Position numbers and translations under genes: made by a program. 64,000 bases of DNA from JAVJPJ01 sp040217295. Lineage in GTDB: Bacteria; Pseudomonadota; Alphaproteobacteria; Rhodobacterales; Rhodobacteraceae. This document shows, one piece after another, positions 1-9,057 of the stretch. The stretch lies in contig CAYWTM010000001.1 of assembly GCA_964460185.1 (NCBI GenBank), positions 115,407 to 179,406 on the forward strand. Reading direction: 5' to 3'. The notes beneath the pieces were generated by a model that had not been told where the DNA came from, made no database searches, and saw nothing but the letters and a program-made list of their open reading frames with translations. Within the stretch, counting starts at the first letter, position 1. Every line of letters starts with the position of its first letter.

Positions 1-2
1 TC

Positions 3-1187
3 GAGGCGCACGATGGCGCCACGGTCTCCGTCGTTCCGGGGCCGGGCATGCAGACCACCGGCACCGGACTTGCGGCGGCAGCCGATGCCCCCCCGGCCGA
101 TCCGTACCCGGACAGCTACGATCCGTTGGCGCCGCGCCTGCCCGCCTTGTCGGTGGAGATGACGGTGGACGGTATCACATCGCGGTCGACGGTGCCTTTC
201 GAAACCCCGGTCCTGATCTTGCCGACGCCGCGTGCGCGTCTGTCTGAAACCTCTGCCTTCGTGAACCTGTCGCGCGCGGGCCGCGAGATCACGCTGGCCG
301 TACCGGACCAGAGCACGGGCACGACAGCCTTCGATCTGCCGGAGGGATGGGCGCAGGAGTGGCAGGGCCGCGAGGTGACACTCCGCCTGCCCCAAGACGC
401 GGCACCCGGTTTGCATCACCTGCCGCTGTTGGTGGACGGGGTGCAGGCCTCGACCACACGGCTGATCGCGCATGAACATGTGCCCTTGCGGCTGAACCAC
501 CGCCCTGCCCTCCTGTCGGTTCGGCTGGCCGAGGTCGCGGTGCCGGATGCGCGGATCGCCTATATCGGCGCAGGCAATGACCGGGTCGCACCGTGGCTGC
601 GCGCCGCGGGCTTCGAGGTGACGGAGATGGATGACGCGGACCTCGCCCGGCCCGACCCGTTCGACGGCTTCGACAGCGTGCTGGTGGGGGTCTTCGCCTA
701 CCGGTTCCGACCCGCGTTGAAGCCCGCGGTGGCGGGGCTGAACGCCTGGGTTGCCGCAGGGGGCACGCTGGTGACGCTGTACCACCGTCCGTGGGACGAT
801 TGGGACCCCGACGCAACCCCGCCCGCGCGGATCGAGATCGGTCAGCCTTCGTTGCGGTGGCGGATCACCGACGCCAGGGCGGCTGTGACGGTCCTGGCCG
901 AGGGGCATGACGTCTTGGCGGCGCCGAATGTGATCGATGCGACGGATTGGGACGGATGGCAGAAGGAGCGCGGGCTTTATTTCGCAAAGTCCTGGGATGC
1001 GGCCTACACGCCGGTCTTGCGCATGGCCGACCCCGACGAACAGCCGCTGGACGGTGGCTTGCTGGTCGGTGAGATCGGGCGCGGGCGTCATGCCCATGTG
1101 GCGCTGAACCTGCACCACCAGCTGACCCAGCTTGTGCCCGGCGCCTACCGCCTGATGGCCAACCTGCTGACACCACGCAGGCCCTGA
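3..1187 (+). CDS. PIG-L family deacetylase, C-terminal part (truncated by window start)
   Basis: The reading frame is open to the left edge, so this is the 3' part of a larger gene; the first ATG at 48 is probably internal. The visible 395 residues lack the PIG-L/LmbE catalytic core. They hold a beta-rich segment, then a ThuA/GATase-like domain with YIGAGNDRVAPWLRAAGF, a LVGVFAYRF strand and a GGTLVTLYHRP strand, and end in GRGRHAHVALNLHHQL. This layout matches the C-terminal region of the roughly 800-residue PIG-L deacetylases of Rhodobacterales, which are predicted to de-N-acetylate a sugar or amino-sugar conjugate. The stop overlaps the next gene's ATG by one base, so the two genes are probably co-transcribed. 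The family call rests on this C-terminal region only. Confidence 0.6.
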   Translation, partial: EAHDGATVSVVPGPGMQTTGTGLAAAADAPPADPYPDSYDPLAPRLPALSVEMTVDGITSRSTVPFETPVLILPTPRARLSETSAFVNLSRAGREITLAVPDQSTGTTAFDLPEGWAQEWQGREVTLRLPQDAAPGLHHLPLLVDGVQASTTRLIAHEHVPLRLNHRPALLSVRLAEVAVPDARIAYIGAGNDRVAPWLRAAGFEVTEMDDADLARPDPFDGFDSVLVGVFAYRFRPALKPAVAGLNAWVAAGGTLVTLYHRPWDDWDPDATPPARIEIGQPSLRWRITDARAAVTVLAEGHDVLAAPNVIDATDWDGWQKERGLYFAKSWDAAYTPVLRMADPDEQPLDGGLLVGEIGRGRHAHVALNLHHQLTQLVPGAYRLMANLLTPRRP

Positions 1188-2059
1188 TGGCCCCCGCCCC
1201 GGCCAGCGGGCCCGAGAACTTGCGCGGGGCCGCATGGCTGATCGCCGACATGTCGCTGAACATCTGGGCGCTGAGCATCGTGAAGGCGATGGGGGCGGAG
1301 TATTCGGCGGCCCAGATCGTGTTCTTGCGGGTTGCGGTAGGGCTGGTGGTGATCGCGCCTTGGGCGTGGCGCGACCGGGCGCGGTTCGCGGGTTTGGCTC
1401 ATCCCTGGTTGCACCTGCTGCGCGTGGGATTGTCGTCGGTCACGCTGGTCGCCTCGTTCTTTGCCATTGCACGCGTGCCCTTTGCGACCTTCACCGCCAT
1501 CAATTTCACCCGGCCCGTATTGCTGATGGTGCTGGCGGCGCTGCTGTTGAGCGAGCGGATCACCACGCGCCGATGGCTGGCGGCGGCGCTGGCGTTCGGC
1601 GGGGCGCTTGTGGCCGTGGGGCCGGGCGGCGTGGCTGTCGACGGCGCCGCGCAAGGGTGGGGATTGGCCAGCCTGTGCCTCGCGGTGACCACGGGCACGC
1701 TGGCGGTGATCCTGACGCGGAGGCTGAAGGGCACGCCGGAGGTGGTGATGATGCTGATCTATACGGGCGGCATCGCGGCAGTCATGGCGCCGTTGGCGGC
1801 GCTGTCCTGGGTTCCGGTGGCACCGGGAGACTGGCCTGTCCTGCTGCTGGTCGGTGTCTTCGCGCAGGCCGCGCAGCTGTGTTTTCTGAGGGCTCATTGG
1901 CTGGGCGACGCAAGCGTGCTGGCGTCGGTGTCCTACCTGTCGCTGGTCCTGTCGACGGCGGCGGGGTACCTGGTGTTCGCCGAGGTGCCGGGATGGCCGC
2001 TGCTGGTGGGGGCTGCGCTGATCGTCTTGGCCAATCTGGCGATTGCCCGCCCGAGATAG
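1187..2059 (+). CDS. EamA/DMT-family transporter
   Basis: This 290-residue integral membrane protein has about ten hydrophobic helices in two EamA repeats, the size and layout of drug/metabolite transporter (DMT) exporters. Examples of the repeat are FATFTAINFTRPVLLMVLAA in the first half and AQAAQLCFLRAHWLGDAS in the second. It is predicted to export a small metabolite across the inner membrane; the substrate cannot be told from sequence. The ATG at 1187 overlaps the preceding TGA by one base, which points to translational coupling with the PIG-L gene. Confidence 0.85.
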   Translation: MAPAPASGPENLRGAAWLIADMSLNIWALSIVKAMGAEYSAAQIVFLRVAVGLVVIAPWAWRDRARFAGLAHPWLHLLRVGLSSVTLVASFFAIARVPFATFTAINFTRPVLLMVLAALLLSERITTRRWLAAALAFGGALVAVGPGGVAVDGAAQGWGLASLCLAVTTGTLAVILTRRLKGTPEVVMMLIYTGGIAAVMAPLAALSWVPVAPGDWPVLLLVGVFAQAAQLCFLRAHWLGDASVLASVSYLSLVLSTAAGYLVFAEVPGWPLLVGAALIVLANLAIARPR

Positions 2060-2587
2060 CTGCGTGACACTTGGCGGACATGTGGTGTCAGGCAAGGCCG
2101 AACCAGTCGCGGCGCGGCAATCGGCACGGGCCGTCATCCGGCGCCGACGCCGGGGCATTTCGGGTCTTGGCCGCGGTGGACCGGCCAGGCACAGGCTTTG
2201 GCCCGATTTCGGCATCCGTGATGGATGCGCCACGTCCCGATACGGATGCGGACCTCGAGAAACCTGCGGGCAGCAAAGGCCTGAAATCTCCGCGTCTTTC
2301 TGTCAATAATAAATAAAACAATGGCTTGGGGGTGGAACATCAGCCGCCGCGCCCTCATGTGAACCCTATGACCCAGTGATTACACACACCGCGAGTTGAT
2401 GGTCTGGCATATGACTTGCCGCGATGATCAGCGCTTGTCCCCGATCCCGACCGCCAGATGGCAACACGGCGCCGCACGGGGACCATCGCGCGCCAGGCCC
2501 CTTCATGTCCAAAGGCGATTGCGCCTGCCCGGTCCGGGCGGGTGGCCAGCCTTGCGCGCATTGCAATCCGACAAAGGAGACAACACC
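2060..2587. other. Intergenic region without a convincing gene
   Basis: This 528-bp stretch contains only short overlapping ORFs on both strands, with none that has both a good ribosome site and a recognisable product. An AT-rich patch at about 2300-2330 (repeated ATAAATAAAA-type bases) stands out from the GC-rich background and may carry a promoter for the gene at 2588. The only clear translation signal is the AAAGGAG at about 2573-2579 that serves that gene. Confidence 0.5.
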
Positions 2588-2875
2588 ATGAACACCACCG
2601 AAATCAACATCGACAAGCTTCAAAGCCAACTCGACGCATGGAAGGCAGACGTTGCCAAGCTTGAAGCAAGGGCCCGGTCCGCAAACGCGGACGCACAGCT
2701 TGCGTATCTGCGCGAGGTCGATGACCTGAAGGCCAAGTACGCAGAAGCGGAAACCAAGCTTGATCAGCTTCGCAAGGCGCAAAAAGGCGCGTCTTCCGAT
2801 GTGATGGACGGAATCACGTCGGCCTGGCGCGACCTCGGCAACGCCGTCGGCAAGGCCGCAAGCCGGTTCAACTGA
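2588..2875 (+). CDS. Small coiled-coil protein, sll1863/stress-response type
   Basis: This is a 95-residue soluble protein. Residues 5-65 form a charged heptad-rich coiled coil (for example KLQSQLDAWKADVAKLEAR), and a short amphipathic tail follows (SAWRDLGNAVGKAASRF). It resembles the small coiled-coil proteins annotated as sll1863-type stress proteins; the molecular role is unknown. I chose the ATG at 2588 over the longer upstream extension because AAAGGAG precedes it by 8 bases and the extension has no coiled-coil character. It lies about 100 bp before the FNT channel gene and may belong to the same stress-linked group as the channel and PRC-barrel genes. Confidence 0.75.
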   Translation: MNTTEINIDKLQSQLDAWKADVAKLEARARSANADAQLAYLREVDDLKAKYAEAETKLDQLRKAQKGASSDVMDGITSAWRDLGNAVGKAASRFN

Positions 2876-2978
2876 CCGGTCTCGGCGCTCGCAAGACGGC
2901 TTGATCAAGGACCGGTGGGCCAATGGCGCCCCCCGGCCCACCTTCAGAACTACCAGACCAAATGCGGGAGGCTTATTT

Positions 2979-3809
2979 TTGACCAAGGTCAAGAAGTCCA
3001 ACGCTGCGACCAACACCAACGAAGAAGACCAGGTGGAACGCACGGCAAAGCTGCCGTCGCGCCTGATCTACGAAGTCATCCGGCGTGACGGCGAGGAAGA
3101 ACTCGACCGGACCATGAAGGCATTGCTGTTTTCGGGCGTCGCAGCCGGCCTGTTGATCAGCGCATCGCTTCTGGGCGAGGCCATCCTGGTGGCGCATCTG
3201 CCCGAGAGTTCCGGCAGCTTCCTGATTGAAAACCTGGGGTATTCCTTGGGCTTTCTCCTGGTGATCGTCGGACGCCTGCAGTTGTTTACGGAAAACACCA
3301 TAACCACGGTCCTGCCGCTGGCGGCTGACCCGGTGCCCGCCATGTTCGCAAAGGTCGCACGCCTGTGGCTTTCGGTTCTGGCGGCCAATGTGGTGGGCGC
3401 AACCTGCGCGGCGCTTTTTCTGACGCAAAGCGGGGTCGTTGAGGGGGCCGTGTTCCAGGAGATTGTGAACATCTCGGAACACGCGACCGGTTTCACCGGC
3501 ACAGAGGCATTCCTGAAGGCCATCCCCGCGGGCGTCCTGGTCGCCGCCATCGTCTGGATGCTGCCCAGTGCGCAGGACTCCAAGTTTGCGCTGATCGTGG
3601 CTTTCACATGGCTGATCGCGGCCGGGGATTTTCTGCACATCGTTGCCGGAACGGTCGAGGTCGCGACGATGGTCATCGTTGGCGGACTGTCGTTTGTCGA
3701 TGCTCTGTTCCGGTTTTTCTTGCCGGTGCTGGCCGGAAATATCGTTGGCGGGACGCTGGTCTTTACGCTGCTCGCCTGGGCTCAAGTCAAAGAGGAGGTT
3801 ATTCAATGA
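2979..3809 (+). CDS. Formate/nitrite transporter (FNT) family channel
   Basis: This predicted pentameric inner-membrane channel for small monovalent anions has 276 residues. A short charged N-terminal tail ends in SRLIYEVIRRDGEEELDR, typical of the COG2116 FNT subfamily, and six hydrophobic helices follow. Substrate could be formate, nitrite or another small anion. I place the start at TTG 2979 because GGGAGG at 2966-2971 sits 7 bases upstream; the longer frame from TTG 2901 has no such site. Its stop overlaps the ATG of the PRC-barrel gene by 4 bases, so translation of the two is coupled. Confidence 0.85.
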   Translation: MTKVKKSNAATNTNEEDQVERTAKLPSRLIYEVIRRDGEEELDRTMKALLFSGVAAGLLISASLLGEAILVAHLPESSGSFLIENLGYSLGFLLVIVGRLQLFTENTITTVLPLAADPVPAMFAKVARLWLSVLAANVVGATCAALFLTQSGVVEGAVFQEIVNISEHATGFTGTEAFLKAIPAGVLVAAIVWMLPSAQDSKFALIVAFTWLIAAGDFLHIVAGTVEVATMVIVGGLSFVDALFRFFLPVLAGNIVGGTLVFTLLAWAQVKEEVIQ

Positions 3810-4582
3810 CCGCATCAAAAACCGAACACACCGATGAAACCGGCATCGCAACAGGGGGCCCTGCCTTCTTTGCGATGACCGACATGCTGCGCTACACTGC
3901 CACCGCGAAAGACACGCGCTTTCCCATCACCGAGCTGTTCTTTGATCCCGAGCAAGGTATCTTGCGCTTCGTCGCACTGGATGTTGGTGGCTGGTTCGAG
4001 CGGCGCGAGGTGATTGTATCGGCCCAGTTGATGGGCAAGCCGGATCATACCACCCGCGAATGGCCGGTCCAGATCAGTCCCGAGGCGATTGAAAAGGCCC
4101 CCGAATGGACAGATCCCAAAACGTTGGAGCGGATGCAATTGGCCGCCACGCCGTTCATCATGGTCGGTCCCTTCGGCGGACAATTCGGCGCCGTCGCCCC
4201 GCCTGCGCCCGACGAGGCGCAAGAGACGACACAGACGCCGGGCAACCTCAAGGTCGACGGGTTCGAACGGCTCGGTGACTGGGTCGGGCTGCCTGTCGTC
4301 GGGCAGGACGGTGACGTTGGCACCCTCATCGATTTTCTCTTTGAACCCGAAACCGATGAGCTGTCGCATCTGGTGATCGACACCGGCAAGATCTTGGCCC
4401 GCCGGCAGATGGTCGTGCCCTACGACCTGGTATTCCACCTGGCCCAGGACGGTACACATGTGGTGATGAATGTGACCGAAGCCCTGCTCCGCCAGGCGCC
4501 ACCGCTTGAGCATTTCGACAAGGTGAGCCGGTCCTGGGTGGATACACTGCGCACCTACTATCAACTGGCGCCACGGCTTTAG
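3806..4582 (+). CDS. PRC-barrel domain protein
   Basis: This 258-residue soluble protein has two PRC-barrel-like halves. The first is around residues 15-75 (TRFPITELFFDPEQGILRF). The second is around 160-230, with LGDWVGLPVV, then GDVGTLIDFLFEPETDELSH and LVIDTGKILARRQMVVPYD. PRC barrels are small beta modules found in photosynthetic reaction centres, RimM and many stress proteins. The ATG at 3806 follows GGAGG closely and overlaps the channel gene by 4 bases. The role is unknown; the coupling suggests that it assists or tunes the channel. Confidence 0.8.
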   Translation: MTASKTEHTDETGIATGGPAFFAMTDMLRYTATAKDTRFPITELFFDPEQGILRFVALDVGGWFERREVIVSAQLMGKPDHTTREWPVQISPEAIEKAPEWTDPKTLERMQLAATPFIMVGPFGGQFGAVAPPAPDEAQETTQTPGNLKVDGFERLGDWVGLPVVGQDGDVGTLIDFLFEPETDELSHLVIDTGKILARRQMVVPYDLVFHLAQDGTHVVMNVTEALLRQAPPLEHFDKVSRSWVDTLRTYYQLAPRL

Positions 4583-4635
4583 GGTCAGGTCTTCGTGCCG
4601 GGCGACATGTCCTCCGCATGGACATTGCCTGCGGT

Positions 4636-4821
4636 TCAATGTTGCTCGGCGCGGTTCAGCTTGACGCGGGTTAGACCGGAAAGGCCCCGTCCCCGGCCCA
4701 GGCGGGTGCGCAGCCAAGCGTGAAGGGCGGCGCAGTTCTGCGGGCTTCGCATACGCCTAAAGCGGGGAACGGGCCGATCGCGTCGTCGGAAAGGCAGATG
4801 CGACGTCTCCGCGCTGTTGTG
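4636..4821 (-). pseudogene. IS6-family transposase remnant (C-terminal)
   Basis: Read on the minus strand, this stretch gives SAETSHLPFRRRDRPVPRF followed by RRMRS. This closely matches the end of IS6/IS26-type transposases, where an N-R-A-E-N-S-H stretch, a triple-Arg run and RFRRMRS occur just before the C-terminus. The upstream catalytic DDE domain is missing and no terminal inverted repeats are visible, so it is a decayed fragment. A second remnant with the same motif lies at 43490-43815. Confidence 0.6.
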
Positions 4822-4841
4822 CACCCGCCACCTTAAGTGCG

Positions 4842-7205
4842 TCATCGACGCGCGCCGCTGGTCAGTCCGTGCACCGATGCGACAAGTGCATCCCTGTCGA
4901 TCCGGAAATGCCGGTAGAGATCTCCGATCGTGCCGGTCTGACCGAAATGCTCTACCCCGTGCGATATGGTGCGATGTCCGGCGACGGAGCCGAGCCAGCC
5001 AAGCGTCGCCGGATGCCCGTCGATGACCGTGACAATCGAACAATGGCGCGGCAACCCGCCCAACAGGAGTTCAACATGGCTGACCGCAGCCGTGTTTCCC
5101 CGGGCACGTTCCCGCTGCGCAGCGGTCCATCCCGCAATGAGACGATCGGCCGATGTCACCGCCAGAACGCCGACATCGCGGCGCGCCTCGGCAAGTTGGC
5201 CCGCGGCGGCGATGGCCTCGGGGGCAACGGCCCCCTGGTACGCGATGACGACCTCGCAGTTCGGGCCGGGCTCACGCAGCCAGTAGCCACCATCAATGGC
5301 GCCTTGTCGAAACGCGTCATCCTTGCGTTTGCCCGGTTGCTCGATGGGATTGGTTGTCAGGCGGAGGTAGACCGACCCGCCCGTTTCGTCCCGCAGCCAG
5401 GTCCGCTCATCCGGGTCCCCCTCGCCATCACGCTGCATGTAATCGAACGCCCATTCCATGATGACAGCAAGCTCGTCAGCAAAGGCGGGCTCAAAACTGG
5501 CCAGCCCATCCTGGGCCATTCCGGTCAGCGGTGTGCCGATCGATTGGTGCGCGCCGCCTTCGGGTGCCAGAGTGATCCCCGAAGGTGTGCCCACGATGAT
5601 GAAACGGGCGTCCTGGTAGGTGGCATAGTTCAGCGCATCGAGGCCGCGATGCACGAAGGGATCATACACGGTTCCGATGGGAATCAATCGTTTGCCCCAG
5701 AGACTGTGCGAAAGGCCTGCCGCCGCCAACAGAAGAAACAGGTTCATTTCGGCGATGCCCAGTTCCAAATGCTGCCCGTCGGGCGCGAATTCCCATTTCG
5801 CGGTCGAAGGGATGCGCGCCTCCATGAAGGCGTCCGCCTGCGCCGAGCGGGCGAAAAGTTTGCGCCGGTTGACCCATGCACCCAGACTGGTGGTGCCCGT
5901 CACGTCGGGCGAAGTCGTGAGGATGCGGCTGGCGAAATCGGTGTCCGCACGCGACAGATCGTCGAGGATCTTGCCAAACGCCGCCTGGGTCGACATTTCG
6001 CGATCCGCCCTGATCGTTATCGGCGGAACCTCAAGTCGCGCATCGGAATACCGACGTTGCACATCGGCGAAGAACGGCACGCCCGCAAGAAAGCGGCGAA
6101 AGGCAACCGGATCATCCACCGCCGCAAAAGGCTCCCATTCCTGCCCTTCCGGCACCCTCATCAGCCGTTGCCAATCGGCCATTTGCTGTTTGGTCATCAG
6201 CCCGCCGTGGTTGTCCTTGTGCCCGGCTATGGGCGTTCCCCAGCCCTTGATGGTGTAGGCCAGAAAACAGGTTGGCCGGTCATGGTCTATGGCCGCAAAC
6301 GTCTCGGCCATGGTGGCGACGCAGTTGCCGCCAAGGTTTTCCATCAAGGCGGCCAAGTCGGTGTCGCTGCGCCGCTCTATCAGCGCTGACACATCGCCTT
6401 GGTCGCCCAGGTCGTCCATCAACCGTTGACGCCAGACAGCACCACCCATGAAAGTCAGGGCCGAATATTGCTGGTTCGGGCATTCGTCGATCCATTGACG
6501 CAGCCTGTGGCCGCCGGGCTCTTCGAAGGCCGCACGTTGCAAGACACCGTACTTGATGCGGACGATGTCCCAGCCAAAGGCGTCAAAGATCTTCTCGATC
6601 CGTTCGAACAGGCGTTCGCGCACGATCCCGTCGAGCGATTGTCGATTGTAGTCAATGATCCACCAGCAGTTTCGCAGATCGTTTTTCCAGCCTTCCTGAA
6701 GGGCCTCGTAGATGTTGCCTTCGTCCAGTTCGGCATCGCCAAGAAGGGCAATCATGCGCCCTGCCGGCGCGTCGGCGCCCCATGGTTTGGCGGTAATGTA
6801 GTCTTGGATCAGCGACGCGAAGGACGTGATGGCAACGCCAAGACCAACGGACCCGGTCGAGAAATCCACATCATCGGTGTCCTTGGTGCGGCTGGGGTAA
6901 CTCTGCACGCCGCCATAGCCGCGAAAATTCTCCATGCGCGCGCGCGACAGGTTCCCCATGAGGTACTGGATCGCGTGGAATACCGGACCGGCATGGGGCT
7001 TGACCGCGACACGGTCCTCGGGGCGCAGGACGGAAAAGTAGAGGGCCGACATGATGGACACCATGGAGGCGGAGCTGGCCTGGTGACCCCCGACCTTGAT
7101 CCCGTCTGCCTTTGGGCGAATGTGGTTGGCGTGGTGGATCATCCAGTGCGACAACCACAAAAGCCGCTGTTCCACTGTTTTGAGATGCGCGTGATCGATT
7201 TTCAT
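4842..7205 (-). CDS. AceE-like thiamine diphosphate-dependent E1 / transketolase-family enzyme
   Basis: This 787-residue single-chain enzyme has the full ThDP E1 layout. Early on it has GGHQASSASMVSIMSALYF. The ThDP/Mg motif GDAELDEG (about 156-163) leads to NRQS (about 187-190). A pyrimidine-binding domain follows (LELGIAEMNLFLLLAAAG, then FVHRGLDALNYATYQDARF). The length and the WWIIDYNRQS form resemble homodimeric pyruvate dehydrogenase E1 (AceE) more than classical transketolase. No E2 or E3 gene is nearby, so it may be a non-oxidative 2-oxo-acid or ketol enzyme. I chose ATG 7205 (GAGGG 7 bases upstream) over ATG 7229. It lies 51 bp after dctM on the same strand and so probably acts on the imported solute or a product of it. 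Confidence 0.75.
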   Translation of the reverse strand: MKIDHAHLKTVEQRLLWLSHWMIHHANHIRPKADGIKVGGHQASSASMVSIMSALYFSVLRPEDRVAVKPHAGPVFHAIQYLMGNLSRARMENFRGYGGVQSYPSRTKDTDDVDFSTGSVGLGVAITSFASLIQDYITAKPWGADAPAGRMIALLGDAELDEGNIYEALQEGWKNDLRNCWWIIDYNRQSLDGIVRERLFERIEKIFDAFGWDIVRIKYGVLQRAAFEEPGGHRLRQWIDECPNQQYSALTFMGGAVWRQRLMDDLGDQGDVSALIERRSDTDLAALMENLGGNCVATMAETFAAIDHDRPTCFLAYTIKGWGTPIAGHKDNHGGLMTKQQMADWQRLMRVPEGQEWEPFAAVDDPVAFRRFLAGVPFFADVQRRYSDARLEVPPITIRADREMSTQAAFGKILDDLSRADTDFASRILTTSPDVTGTTSLGAWVNRRKLFARSAQADAFMEARIPSTAKWEFAPDGQHLELGIAEMNLFLLLAAAGLSHSLWGKRLIPIGTVYDPFVHRGLDALNYATYQDARFIIVGTPSGITLAPEGGAHQSIGTPLTGMAQDGLASFEPAFADELAVIMEWAFDYMQRDGEGDPDERTWLRDETGGSVYLRLTTNPIEQPGKRKDDAFRQGAIDGGYWLREPGPNCEVVIAYQGAVAPEAIAAAGQLAEARRDVGVLAVTSADRLIAGWTAAQRERARGNTAAVSHVELLLGGLPRHCSIVTVIDGHPATLGWLGSVAGHRTISHGVEHFGQTGTIGDLYRHFRIDRDALVASVHGLTSGARR

Positions 7206-7256
7206 TGTGGTTCCCTCATCCTTCCCCATCTGCCTGCGGTCGCGGATTTGACCGGA

Positions 7257-8555
7257 TCAGAAGAAGACGTCGGGCAGAAAGGTTGCAATCCCCGGAATGG
7301 CCAGAAGCAGGGCCAAAAGGATGATCTGGGCGATCACATAGGGGATGACCCCACGATAAATCGCCCCAAGCCCCAGTTCTGCCAACTGACCCTTGATGAC
7401 AAAGATGTTCATGCCGATGGGCGGTGTTATCAGTCCGACTTCAATTGCAACCACGACAAGGATGCCAAACCAGATCGGATCGTAGCCCAGCCCGACAACA
7501 ACGGGAAAGAACACGGGAACGGTCGCCAGCATCATTCCTATGCCGTCCAGGAAACATCCGGCGACCAGATAGAAGGCGAGGATCAGCAAGATGACCGCAA
7601 TGCCGGGGATCTCGCGGACTTCGATGGCCTCGACCAGCATGACCGGAACGCGAGCCTGGATGATGAAATAGGCAAAAAACGTGGCCCCAAGCACGACGAA
7701 GAACAGGCTGGCGGCGGTCGTGACGGTTTCCCTGAGAGAGGCCATCACGCCCGCAGCCGTCAAGCGCCCGAAGGAAAAGCCGATCACAAAAGCCAGTGCC
7801 ACACCGACAGAGGCCGCCTCGGACGGTGTGAACCAGCCAAGATAGATGCCGCCGATCGTGATCGAAAACAGCGCCACGACCTCCCAACCGCCAAGGATCG
7901 TCTTCAGCCGGTTTGCCGTCATCGGGACGGGCGGCGGCGCCGATCCGGGGCGCAGGTGAATAACGATATAGGTCGCGGCAATGTAGAGCAGAGTAAGCAA
8001 GAGCCCCGGCAGCAGCCCCGCCGCGAACAGATGCGCCACCGATTGGCCGGTGATCAGGGCGTAAATGACAATCACGACGGACGGTGGGATCAAGATGCCA
8101 AGCGTCCCTCCGGCAGCGATTGCCCCGCCGACCAGCGACGGCGAATACCCGCGCTTGAGCAGGTCGACGCCGGCGACACGTGACATCGTGGCCGTCGTGG
8201 CCAGGGAAGACCCCGACACCGCGCCGAGTGCAGCAGAGGCGGCAATGGTCGCCATCGCCTCGGACCCTCGCGCGCGGCCGAACAGGGCAGTTGACGCCGA
8301 AAACAGTCGGTCGGTCATCCCGGACTGCACCGCAAGCGCGCCCATCAGCACAAAAAGCGGGATGACCGAAAAGGTGTATTCGGTACCGATCTGCAACGCC
8401 GTCGTCCCCAAGGTGTACCAAACGCCGAAAGGCGACGAAATGAACAGGTAGCCGATCACGCTGGTCAGCCCCAGAGCGACCGCCACGGGCACACGAACTG
8501 CAAGCAAAACCAATGAGGCCACAATCGCAAGTGAGCCGACAACGACAGGATCCAT
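7257..8555 (-). CDS. TRAP transporter large permease (DctM-like)
   Basis: This 432-residue membrane protein has about twelve hydrophobic helices. DctM hallmarks include VPVAVALGLTSVIGYLF near the start, GGTLGILIPPSVVIVIYAL in the middle and LITPPIGMNIFVIKG near the end. In TRAP systems it forms the ion-coupled channel that takes up the solute delivered by the periplasmic DctP. I start it at ATG 8555, which gives the normal N-terminus MDPVVVGSL; the longer frame would run into dctQ. It is the third gene of a dctP-dctQ-dctM unit, 19 bp after dctQ. Confidence 0.93.
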   Translation of the reverse strand: MDPVVVGSLAIVASLVLLAVRVPVAVALGLTSVIGYLFISSPFGVWYTLGTTALQIGTEYTFSVIPLFVLMGALAVQSGMTDRLFSASTALFGRARGSEAMATIAASAALGAVSGSSLATTATMSRVAGVDLLKRGYSPSLVGGAIAAGGTLGILIPPSVVIVIYALITGQSVAHLFAAGLLPGLLLTLLYIAATYIVIHLRPGSAPPPVPMTANRLKTILGGWEVVALFSITIGGIYLGWFTPSEAASVGVALAFVIGFSFGRLTAAGVMASLRETVTTAASLFFVVLGATFFAYFIIQARVPVMLVEAIEVREIPGIAVILLILAFYLVAGCFLDGIGMMLATVPVFFPVVVGLGYDPIWFGILVVVAIEVGLITPPIGMNIFVIKGQLAELGLGAIYRGVIPYVIAQIILLALLLAIPGIATFLPDVFF

Positions 8556-8574
8556 GTGTAAATTCCGTTCGAGT

Positions 8575-9057
8575 TCAGTGCCGCAGAAGGGCCGACAGGT
8601 CGATTGCGGCGACGAGGGCAGCCAGACACAATCCCGCAAGGATCGGCCCCCAGAACACGAGCTTGCTGAGCCTCAGATCATCCGTCAGATCGCCGAATTG
8701 AATGACATCCGAAGCCTGCGCCCAGCTCACGTAGATCAGCAGCAGCAAGAATGCCAAAAGCATCGCTGCCGCGAACACCTTGAGCACAAGCACGACCGCC
8801 GGCGTCACAAGTTGGTCGATTGCATCAATGGTGATGTGGGCCCGCTGCCGCGTCGTTTCTACAAGCCCGAAGAATATCGAGACACACAAACATATGCGGA
8901 TGATCTCGTAAGCCCCGTGGACCGCAAACCCGAAAAGGGTGCGTCCGGCAATGTCGGCCAGAACCACAACCGCCATGACGACGATTGCCAGTGCAGATAC
9001 CGCCGCCGGCAATCTCATGGCATACAGCATCAGTTTGCCGGCGGAAGAGTGGTTCAT
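8575..9057 (-). CDS. TRAP transporter small permease (DctQ-like)
   Basis: This 160-residue protein has four hydrophobic helices, the size and topology of the TRAP small membrane subunit. Characteristic stretches are VVVLADIAGRTLFGFAVHG and the helix with AMLLAFLLLLIYVSW. It partners with the DctM-like subunit encoded next. The ATG at 9057 overlaps the dctP stop by 4 bases, so translation is coupled. Confidence 0.9.
   Translation of the reverse strand: MNHSSAGKLMLYAMRLPAAVSALAIVVMAVVVLADIAGRTLFGFAVHGAYEIIRICLCVSIFFGLVETTRQRAHITIDAIDQLVTPAVVLVLKVFAAAMLLAFLLLLIYVSWAQASDVIQFGDLTDDLRLSKLVFWGPILAGLCLAALVAAIDLSALLRH

Noticed and set aside
2071..2358. Short overlapping frames on both strands after the EamA gene
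   Set aside because: They are mutually overlapping, with no coding character or start signal that stands out.
6399..8183. A 594-residue plus-strand frame opposite the E1 and dctM genes
   Set aside because: It spans two well-supported minus-strand genes, has Asp/His/Gln-rich shadow composition and no ribosome site.
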